Notes under the pieces: generated by a model
Database searches by the model: none
What the model was told of the DNA's origin: nothing
What the model saw: the letters and a program-made list of their open reading frames with translations, nothing else
Translations under genes and position numbers: made by a program
In this document: in pieces, positions 1-6,036 of the stretch
Layout: every line of letters begins with the position of its first letter
Position numbering within the stretch: the stretch's first letter is position 1
Assembly: GCF_938017615.1 (NCBI RefSeq)
Contig: NZ_CALIJA010000176.1
Span: 1 to 6,930, forward strand
DNA from: an uncultured Campylobacter sp.
Lineage (GTDB): Bacteria > Campylobacterota > Campylobacteria > Campylobacterales > Campylobacteraceae
Direction: 5' to 3'
Length of the DNA stretch: 6,930 nucleotides

Positions 1-98
1 CTATCGATATAGACCCATCAAATTTTAAAAATTCTGGCACCTATAAATCCAATAAATTTCAAAATTTCGCCGCTTAAATTTCATCGAAATTTTAAAGC
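1..98. other. region downstream of ftsK, no supported gene
   Basis: This A/T-rich stretch holds five AAATTT copies. It contains an imperfect palindrome at 72-98 (GCTTAAATTTC / GAAATTTTAAAGC with a 3-nt CATC-centred loop and two unpaired bases) just after the ftsK stop. The palindrome could be a weak terminator but has no following T run. Plus-strand frame 3 is open from base 3 to a TAA at 75-77. It could be the last 24 codons of a convergent gene, but nothing recognisable is encoded. Confidence 0.3.
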
Positions 99-2381
99 TT
101 ACTTGATTATGTCGCGCTGACCTTTAGCGTTGATCTCGCTTAAAACGCCCATCTGTTCGAGCTGCTCGATGATCGTCGCGGCGCGGTTGTATCCGATACG
201 CAAGCGGCGCTGCAGGTAGCTGATCGAGGTCTTCTCCTCCTCCAAAACGATCGCCTTAGCCTCGTCGTAAAGCTCGTCAAGCACGATATTTTGCGGATTG
301 ATTATGCCGCCTTCTTGCTTGGCGCCCTCGTTTTCGATCAAAAATCGCTCGTCATAAACGACGCTTTCTTGCGCCTTTAAAAATTCTGTGATCTTGTTGA
401 TCTCATCCTCGGTCGTAAACGGTGCGTGCAGGCGGATGAGGCCCGGCGCGGTAGGCGGCGTAAAGAGCATATCGCCCCGCCCAAGCAGGCTGTCCGCGCC
501 CATCTGATCTAAAATCACCTTGCTATCGACCTTCGAACCCACTCGGAAGCTGATGCGGCTAGGCAAATTCGCCTTTATCAGCCCCGTGACGACATCCACA
601 CTAGGGCGCTGCGTCGCTACGATGAGATGGATGCCGCTGGCGCGCGCCATCTGCGCCAGACGCGCGATGTAGTACTCCACGTCCTTGCCGCTCGTCATCA
701 TCAAATCTGCGAGCTCGTCGATGATAACGACGATGTAAGGCAAAATTTCGCCGCCCTCGCGTAGCATCTTTTCGTTGTAGTTGTCGATGTTTTTCGTCCT
801 GTTTTGCGCCATGAGCGAGTAGCGCTGCTCCATCTCGGCTACAAGGTTACTTAGCGCGATGATCGCCTGCTTAGGCTGCGTGATGACGGGTGTTAGCAGG
901 TGCGGGATGTCGTTGTAGATGCTAAACTCGAGCATCTTCGGATCAATCATTATTAGGCGCAGGCTCTTGGGCGAGTTGCGATACAAAAGGCTAAGCAGCA
1001 TGGCGTTGATGCCCACGCTCTTGCCGCTTCCCGTGGTGCCTGCGATGAGAAGGTGCGGCAACCTCTTAAGATCGGTGACGAATGGCTGCCCCACGATATC
1101 CTTGCCAAGCACGATCGTAAGCGGGCTGGAGGCGCTTTTAAACACGTCGCTTTCTAAAATTTCGCGCAGATAGATCGTATCGATATTTTGATTCGGTATC
1201 TCGATACCCACGACGTCTTTGCCAGGAACCGGCGCCTGGATACGGATGGTCTGCGCCCTAAGAGCCATCGCGAGATCGTCTTGCAGCGTGAGAATTTTAC
1301 TTACCTTGATGTGCGCGGCAGGGCGAAACTCAAATGTCGTAACGACCGGACCCGAGTAGGTCCGCACCACGTCGCCGTCGATCTTAAATTTACGCAGCTT
1401 ATCGAGCAGGTCGTAAATTTTACGATCGATCTCACTCTCGTCGATATTGCTTTTCTTTTTCGGCGGCAGGTTTAAAAAATCAAGCGGCGGCAGTTTAAAA
1501 TCCTTGGGCTTAGCCACCCTGCCCTTATCGAGCTGATCCAAAAGCCTTTTATTTTCGGCGACTTCGCTTAGGCGCTCGACCCTTTTTAGCCTGCTCGGCT
1601 TTCCCTTTTGCGGCATTTTAAGCTCGCGCGCTGCGGAAGTTTGCAGACCCTGCGCGTCACCGAAATTCTGCTCATTTTCAGGCTCGCGAGTATCGTTTAA
1701 ATTTTGTAAATTTCGCTCATCTTCAAAACCACGCCCGCTTGCACCTTGCTCCGCAAAACCGCTCTGTCTCGCCGAACTGTCTTCTACGCTCAAAGTGTTA
1801 TTCGAAGCGTTAAAATTTTCCGCACCTCTCAAGCCTTGCGCAGACGAATACCTTGCAAGCCCGCCCCTTTGCGCTGCATCCGTATCGCTAGCGAAATCAT
1901 CTCCAATTCCATCCTGTGAGCTTTCGTCTCTTGAGCCAATAAAGCAGTTTTTGATGATGTCGGTAAAACGATCTTCGAATATAAGTACTAGCGAAAGCAC
2001 AAAAATCGTAATATTAAAAATCCACACGCCGACGCTTCCGATCATTCGCCTAAGCCCGTCCACCGCGAAGCTACCAACTGCTCCGCCGCTAGCGCCAAAG
2101 AGACTCGACTGCACCATCAAAATGGTAAAAAACAGCAAAATCGCGCCGATGCTAAACTCTAAAAATCTAAAATTAAAGCCGCTAAAATAGCGATACGCCA
2201 CGAATGCAAGCGCCAATAAATAGAGCGGATAGATATAAGCGAAGTAGCCGAACAGCCCGATATTAAATGAGCGAATGGCGTTACCCGCGCTGCCTACGAG
2301 CGCAGAATCGGGCGCAATGGTGGCAAGTCCAAAAAATATTATGATAGCCGATATGACGATAAAATATACTTCTTTGATTAT
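99..2381 (-). CDS. ftsK: DNA translocase FtsK (non-AUG start likely)
   Basis: FtsK is a septum-anchored, ATP-driven hexameric pump that moves chromosome termini through the closing septum and activates Xer recombination at dif. Numbering from an ATA at 2381 (760 aa), four hydrophobic segments are visible near 5-23, 41-65, 74-93 and 113-135. An Asn/Ser/Gly/Asp-rich linker follows (about 140-270), then the motor with Walker A GTTGSGKS (448-455), the MIDPKMLEFS segment, Walker B IVVIIDELAD (about 550-559), VATQRPS and the GRGDML loop. A C-terminal winged-helix gamma domain (about 700-760) ends in RDIIK. The only ordinary start codon is TTG at 2216, giving 705 aa, but that removes the first helix and part of the second. 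The open frame continues to a stop at 2391-2393, and AAGGA at 2392-2388 lies 6 nt before the ATA. Family assignment is certain. The exact start is inference; ATC at 2384 or 2378 is also possible. Confidence 0.95.
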   Translation of the reverse strand: MIKEVYFIVISAIIIFFGLATIAPDSALVGSAGNAIRSFNIGLFGYFAYIYPLYLLALAFVAYRYFSGFNFRFLEFSIGAILLFFTILMVQSSLFGASGGAVGSFAVDGLRRMIGSVGVWIFNITIFVLSLVLIFEDRFTDIIKNCFIGSRDESSQDGIGDDFASDTDAAQRGGLARYSSAQGLRGAENFNASNNTLSVEDSSARQSGFAEQGASGRGFEDERNLQNLNDTREPENEQNFGDAQGLQTSAARELKMPQKGKPSRLKRVERLSEVAENKRLLDQLDKGRVAKPKDFKLPPLDFLNLPPKKKSNIDESEIDRKIYDLLDKLRKFKIDGDVVRTYSGPVVTTFEFRPAAHIKVSKILTLQDDLAMALRAQTIRIQAPVPGKDVVGIEIPNQNIDTIYLREILESDVFKSASSPLTIVLGKDIVGQPFVTDLKRLPHLLIAGTTGSGKSVGINAMLLSLLYRNSPKSLRLIMIDPKMLEFSIYNDIPHLLTPVITQPKQAIIALSNLVAEMEQRYSLMAQNRTKNIDNYNEKMLREGGEILPYIVVIIDELADLMMTSGKDVEYYIARLAQMARASGIHLIVATQRPSVDVVTGLIKANLPSRISFRVGSKVDSKVILDQMGADSLLGRGDMLFTPPTAPGLIRLHAPFTTEDEINKITEFLKAQESVVYDERFLIENEGAKQEGGIINPQNIVLDELYDEAKAIVLEEEKTSISYLQRRLRIGYNRAATIIEQLEQMGVLSEINAKGQRDIIK

Positions 2382-2387
2382 GATAGA

Positions 2388-2392
2388 TCCTT
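2388..2392 (-). promoter_or_regulatory. Shine-Dalgarno site of ftsK
   Basis: AAGGA on the minus strand overlaps the in-frame TAA at 2391-2393. It is 3, 6 and 9 nt from the ATC, ATA and ATC codons at 2384, 2381 and 2378. It supports initiation here rather than at the TTG 165 bases further downstream. That a ribosome uses it is inferred. Confidence 0.5.
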
Positions 2393-2406
2393 AAATTTAA
2401 AGCGGT

Positions 2407-2412
2407 ATTTTA
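2407..2412 (-). promoter_or_regulatory. possible -10 element for ftsK
   Basis: The minus strand reads TTTGGCTAAAATACC here, so TAAAAT could serve as a sigma-70 -10 box. It lies between the operon terminator and ftsK and would place a transcript start near 2400, just ahead of the AAGGA site. No clear -35 is visible, which is usual for Campylobacter promoters, where A/T-rich upstream tracts take its place. Such hexamers are common in A/T-rich DNA, so support is weak. Confidence 0.3.
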
Positions 2413-2463
2413 GCCAAATGAAGGTTAAAATTTTATTTGAAGGATGAAATTTTAATGCTTTGA

Positions 2464-2494
2464 TAAAATTCCGCGCCCTCGCAGGCGCGGAATT
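2464..2494 (-). terminator. intrinsic terminator of the gspE-gspF operon
   Basis: A perfect 11-bp inverted repeat (AATTCCGCGCC / GGCGCGGAATT, arms 2467-2477 and 2484-2494) encloses a 6-nt loop. Read on the minus strand, it begins 7 bases after the gspF stop codon and runs into TTTT. The plus-strand exit has no T run, so the terminator acts in the operon direction only. It separates the secretion operon from ftsK. Confidence 0.88.
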
Positions 2495-2501
2495 AAAGGG
2501 G

Positions 2502-3746
2502 TTAGTTTTTGACGGCTTTGCCCAGATCCCACATAGGCATGAAGATACCCAGAGCCAAAAGAAGAACCATGCCCGCCATAAAAAATAGCATGATCGGCTC
2601 GACGTAGCTTGAGATATTATCGATGATATCATCAAATTTCTCTTTATAATAATCCGTGACGTTACCGAGCATCTTATCGAGGTTACCGGCCTGCTCGCCC
2701 GCGCTGATCATCTGAATAAGCATACTCTCATAAAGCCCTGTATTGTTAAACGCCTCTGTTAGGCTCACGCCTTGCTGCACGGCAATTTTAACGGTAGAGA
2801 GTTTCTCTTTTAAAGTATGATTATCCACCATTAAAACAGATGTATCCAGCGCATCAGCGATAGGAATACCCGCTCGCACAAGCTCTGTAAAAATAAGCAT
2901 AAATCGCGACATCGTAGAGAAAAATATGATCTTACCAAATAGATAGACCTTTAAAATCGTCTTGTCAAAGCCCTTTTTAAACTCAGGATTATTGCGATAT
3001 GCCCATCTAAGAGCTATGATAGTGCCTATAATGCCTGCTAAAACAAAAATTCCATAATTATTAAGCGTGCTTTCGATACCAAGTAGAATTCTAGTAGGTA
3101 GTGGCAGATCCGCGCCTAAATCCTCAAAAATCTCACGGAATTTTGGCACAACATACATCATCAAAACCGAAAACGCAATCGCCATAACGATCATAAGGAT
3201 CATAGGATAACGCATCGCCTTTTTAAATTTACGCTGGTTTTCCCAAAGCTCTTGAAGCATAGCGGCAAGCTTGGCTAGAGACTCTGCCATATTACCGGTT
3301 GCTTCGCCCAGACTTACCATCGCAACGACGACATCACCGAGCTGTCCTCTAAATTTCTCCGTAGATTCGGTCAAGCTAAGACCTGCGTTAAGATCGTCGT
3401 TCATCGCGCTGAAAATTTCTTTTAGCGTCTTATCCTCTGCCGCCCTTGCAACCTCTTTGATCGAGTCGTGGATTGAAATTCCGGCATTTGTCATAACCGA
3501 AAGCTGACGGATCGACGCTACTAACGGCAGTGTTCTAACTCTTCCGCTACCACCTAGCATGCGCGAAACCTGCGCCTTAAAATCGCCGCCCGTATTCGCT
3601 ACGACTTGGGTTTCACCTCTTTTTACGATCGTCCCGCCTACGCGCTGCTTCATGAGGTTGTTTGCTTGCACCTTATCGCTAGCTTGCAAAAACATCTTCC
3701 TTCTTGCGCCCTTGGCGTTGTATTCAACTTCTAATTGCTTTTTCAT
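2502..3746 (-). CDS. gspF: GspF/PilC/MshG-family inner-membrane platform protein (CtsF-like)
   Basis: This polytopic inner-membrane platform of a type II secretion/type IV pilus-like machine couples the GspE ATPase to pseudopilus assembly. The 414-residue length is normal for the family. Two T2SSF domains are present, about 75-200 and 275-400. The first holds the MTNAGISIHDSI motif and ends in the PKFREIFEDLGADLPLPTR signature (201-219). The second holds LVRAGIPIADAL and SAGEQAGNLDKML. Hydrophobic segments lie near 181-200, 232-248 and 383-403. A soluble region of about 70 residues precedes the first domain. ATG at 3746 overlaps the gspE stop as ATGA, and an AGGGTGG ribosome site (3760-3754) sits 7 nt upstream. 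In C. jejuni the protein in this position is CtsF, needed for natural transformation, so competence is the most likely role. Secretion or pilus assembly cannot be excluded. The copy here is intact. Confidence 0.95.
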   Translation of the reverse strand: MKKQLEVEYNAKGARRKMFLQASDKVQANNLMKQRVGGTIVKRGETQVVANTGGDFKAQVSRMLGGSGRVRTLPLVASIRQLSVMTNAGISIHDSIKEVARAAEDKTLKEIFSAMNDDLNAGLSLTESTEKFRGQLGDVVVAMVSLGEATGNMAESLAKLAAMLQELWENQRKFKKAMRYPMILMIVMAIAFSVLMMYVVPKFREIFEDLGADLPLPTRILLGIESTLNNYGIFVLAGIIGTIIALRWAYRNNPEFKKGFDKTILKVYLFGKIIFFSTMSRFMLIFTELVRAGIPIADALDTSVLMVDNHTLKEKLSTVKIAVQQGVSLTEAFNNTGLYESMLIQMISAGEQAGNLDKMLGNVTDYYKEKFDDIIDNISSYVEPIMLFFMAGMVLLLALGIFMPMWDLGKAVKN

Positions 3747-5491
3747 TGTTTAGCCACCCTATAAATTTCTTCTATACTAGTTACTCCGCGCGCAGCACGT
3801 ATAACACCGTCTTCAAACATATCTATAAAACCCTCCTCCTTCGCTAAGGCTCTCATATCGTCCTTTGAGCCGCCATTAGCGATCAAGCTCTGCATTTTAT
3901 CGGTAATAGGTAAAATTTCACTAATCATCTCACGCCCCATATAGCCCGTCTGACCGCATTGATCGCAACCTACGGCCTTAAAAAATGTGTATTTTTCAGG
4001 CAAGAATTCCTTCAGCTGATCAAGCATCGATTTAGGCAGATTCGTAGGCTGCTTGCAGTGCGGGCAAAGCTTTCGCACGAGACGCTGTGCCTCTACTGCA
4101 ATGAGCGCACCACTTATTAGGTAGGCCTCTATACCCATATCCACTATTCGCGGGATCGCACTAACGGCGTCGTTGGTGTGTAGGGTCGAGAAAACCAAGT
4201 GTCCAGTAAGAGCAGCCTGGATCGCGATCCTAAGGGTCTCTTGATCACGGATCTCACCGATCATTATGATGTCGGGGTCTTGTCTTAAGATCGAGCGCAA
4301 TGCTGAAGCAAAGGTAAGACCCGCTTTTTCGTTAACTTGGACTTGTTGGATTAAATTTACTTGATACTCGACCGGATCTTCTACGGTAATGACCTTAGTA
4401 TCGATATTTTTAATATCGTTTAGCGCCGCATATAGCGTCGTAGACTTACCGCTTCCCGTAGGTCCGGTAACCAAGATAATACCATATGGAGCCTTCATAG
4501 CGTTATTAAATTTCTTAAAGCTATCAGGGTGCATACCGAGCTTTTCCAGACTTATGATAACCTTGGATTTATCTAGGATACGCATAACGGTAGATTCGCC
4601 ATTGATAATAGGCAGTGTCGAAATACGAAAGTCGTATTCGCGACCTGAAATTTTCATACTAAACCTACCGTCCTGCGGCTTACGGCGCTCGGCGATATCC
4701 ATATTTGAAAGTAGCTTCAATCGGCTTACTAGCGGTGGATAGATATCCTTATCAAAGATAAAAATTTCAGCGAGCATTCCGTCGATTCTGGTACGTACGA
4801 CGCAGTTATTCTCGGTAGGCTCGATGTGAATATCACTACCGCGCATCTTAATAGACTGACTAATTATCATCTCAATGAGCTTCAAAATCGCCGAGGTATC
4901 ATCGCTGCTTCCGCTACCGCCGGTGTTGGCGAGCTCTTTGCGGATCTCCGCTACGAGCCCTTTAATGCTCTCTGAAAGCTCAAGCTTAGATAGATATTTA
5001 TTTACCTGATTTGGATCGGCTACTACGATTTTAAGCAGCTGTTTGCTAAACATAGCCTGCGCTTTATCTTGCGACTCAAGATTAAACGGATCAGAAAAAG
5101 CAACGTAAATATTCAGATCATCCGCTTTAACCGGTATCACGCCGTATCTTTTAAGCTGTGCGGTAGGAGTGCGTTCCGATAGCCTGAAGTCTATATCGAT
5201 ATCATCTAAATTCATATACGACAGGTTCATTTTCTTGGCTAGAATTTGCAAAAATTCCTTTGGATCCATCGAAAATTTTTCGCTTATATCGTCAAATGCT
5301 ATCTGACGACGCTTGTACAGCTCAACTAAAATTGAGCAAAAATCATCCTGGCTTAGATAGTTATCTCCGACTAAAACCTCGCCTAGCGTCAAGCCAATAT
5401 CCATCTTGTCCTTGATTTCCGGAACAACGGTGCTAGTAAGGATATTGTTTCGTATTAAAATCGCAACGATCTGCTCTTCAATCTTCGTCAT
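3743..5491 (-). CDS. gspE: GspE/PilB/MshE-family assembly ATPase (CtsE-like)
   Basis: This cytoplasmic hexameric ATPase powers pseudopilus or pilus assembly through GspF. Numbering from ATG 5491 (582 aa): an N-terminal MshEN/T2SSE_N domain (about 1-165), a linker with GGSGSS, the N2 domain (about 200-310, SDIHIEP and RKPQDGRFS), then the RecA-like domain. Motifs are Walker A GPTGSGKS (343-350), Asp box TVEDPVEY (369-376), Walker B DIIMIGEIRD (407-416) and His box STLHTND (435-441). A zinc-binding CxxC...CxxC pair (Cys 476/479 and 509/512) is typical of assembly ATPases and absent from PilT-type retraction ATPases. All catalytic residues are present. The frame also opens at TTG 5503 and GTG 5500, the latter overlapping the upstream stop as GTGA. 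I prefer ATG 5491 because GGTGATC (5501-5495) matches the anti-Shine-Dalgarno tail. The gene is coupled to gspF by ATGA. A role in DNA uptake is inferred from the Campylobacter cts locus. Confidence 0.95.
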   Translation of the reverse strand: MTKIEEQIVAILIRNNILTSTVVPEIKDKMDIGLTLGEVLVGDNYLSQDDFCSILVELYKRRQIAFDDISEKFSMDPKEFLQILAKKMNLSYMNLDDIDIDFRLSERTPTAQLKRYGVIPVKADDLNIYVAFSDPFNLESQDKAQAMFSKQLLKIVVADPNQVNKYLSKLELSESIKGLVAEIRKELANTGGSGSSDDTSAILKLIEMIISQSIKMRGSDIHIEPTENNCVVRTRIDGMLAEIFIFDKDIYPPLVSRLKLLSNMDIAERRKPQDGRFSMKISGREYDFRISTLPIINGESTVMRILDKSKVIISLEKLGMHPDSFKKFNNAMKAPYGIILVTGPTGSGKSTTLYAALNDIKNIDTKVITVEDPVEYQVNLIQQVQVNEKAGLTFASALRSILRQDPDIIMIGEIRDQETLRIAIQAALTGHLVFSTLHTNDAVSAIPRIVDMGIEAYLISGALIAVEAQRLVRKLCPHCKQPTNLPKSMLDQLKEFLPEKYTFFKAVGCDQCGQTGYMGREMISEILPITDKMQSLIANGGSKDDMRALAKEEGFIDMFEDGVIRAARGVTSIEEIYRVAKQ

Positions 5492-5494
5492 CGC

Positions 5495-5501
5495 GATCAC
5501 C
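5495..5501 (-). promoter_or_regulatory. Shine-Dalgarno site deciding the gspE start
   Basis: GGTGATC on the minus strand pairs with the 3' part of the extended Shine-Dalgarno consensus (AAGGAGGTGATC) and is followed by GCG and ATG 5491. It contains the TGA stop of the preceding gene (5499-5497), so a ribosome finishing that gene would sit directly on it. This favours ATG 5491 over TTG 5503 and GTG 5500. Confidence 0.55.
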
Positions 5502-6036
5502 AATAAATTTTAATCGAGCTAAGCTTATCGCCAGTATAAATTGCAATTACCATCTTTTTTACCTCTTCCTCTTCTTTGATAAAAAGCTCGGCGCGCTCGC
5601 CGTTTTCTAGGGTAAAGACATACGTATCACTCTTTTTTACGTATGCTCTCTCCGTAAATTTATCAAAAATTTCAGACAAAATGTAATTGATCTTAGGCGT
5701 GCGTATATAGCTAATATCCACGCCATCGCAAAGCGCCAAATAAAGCATCTTTTTTTGAAAAATTATGGTCGAATAAAGAGAAGCGTTCTCGCGAGCCTCT
5801 TTGGTTTTATAAAGCATCACCGTAGGCACTACAAGCTCGTTTACTTTGTCCATCTTCAGACACGCCTTGGCATACATATTTGCAAGTGCCTCGCTTTGTT
5901 CTTCAATGAATAAATTTCGCACGCTTTCTTGGCAGATACGGTTATACTGACCGATCTGATCCCAGTTGCGCACGTCATCGGCGCTAACTGCAAATAACGA
6001 CGCGATCGCAAAAGCTAAAATATATAAAATTTTCAT
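5497..6036 (-). CDS. secreted/periplasmic protein of the transformation operon, family unknown
   Basis: I do not recognise a family for this 179-residue protein. An N-terminal Sec signal peptide is clear: MK, a hydrophobic core (ILYILAFAIASLFAV) and a probable cleavage after AVSA at residue 19. No lipobox cysteine is present, so it is predicted to be periplasmic rather than a lipoprotein. The mature part has three cysteines (35, 59, 103) and looks helix-rich up to about residue 130. A shorter, beta-like, acidic C-terminal part follows (YVFTLENGERAELFI, a run of four Glu, ending IYW). ATG at 6036 overlaps the upstream stop as ATGA, and its own stop is 5 bases before the gspE start. The position between a TPR membrane protein and the ATPase suggests an accessory part of the secretion/DNA-uptake machine, perhaps near the secretin or pseudopilus. 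That role rests on context only. Whether it or its upstream neighbour corresponds to C. jejuni CtsX cannot be decided by eye. Confidence 0.85.
   Translation of the reverse strand: MKILYILAFAIASLFAVSADDVRNWDQIGQYNRICQESVRNLFIEEQSEALANMYAKACLKMDKVNELVVPTVMLYKTKEARENASLYSTIIFQKKMLYLALCDGVDISYIRTPKINYILSEIFDKFTERAYVKKSDTYVFTLENGERAELFIKEEEEVKKMVIAIYTGDKLSSIKIYW

Noticed and set aside
919..1475. Plus-strand open frames of 84 and 95 codons opposite ftsK
   Set aside because: They lie antisense to the conserved motor domain, encode no recognisable protein and are explained by the opposite-strand codon pattern.
1795..2190. Plus-strand open frame of 131 codons
   Set aside because: It is antisense to the ftsK linker and transmembrane region, with low-complexity composition mirroring that gene.
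2467..2494. Perfect inverted repeat as a possible dif/Xer or operator site
   Set aside because: The stem, loop and T-run directly after the gspF stop fit an intrinsic terminator; the G+C-rich 11-bp arms do not resemble a dif core.
2378..2635. Minus-strand open frame of 85 codons crossing the end of gspF
   Set aside because: It is out of frame with gspF, runs through the strong terminator hairpin and has no plausible product.
3271..3753. Two plus-strand open frames opposite gspF
   Set aside because: They are antisense shadows of a well-conserved gene with no homology that I recognise.
4389..4742. Plus-strand open frame of 117 codons opposite gspE
   Set aside because: It lies antisense to the Walker A and N2 domain region, where minus-strand coding is certain.
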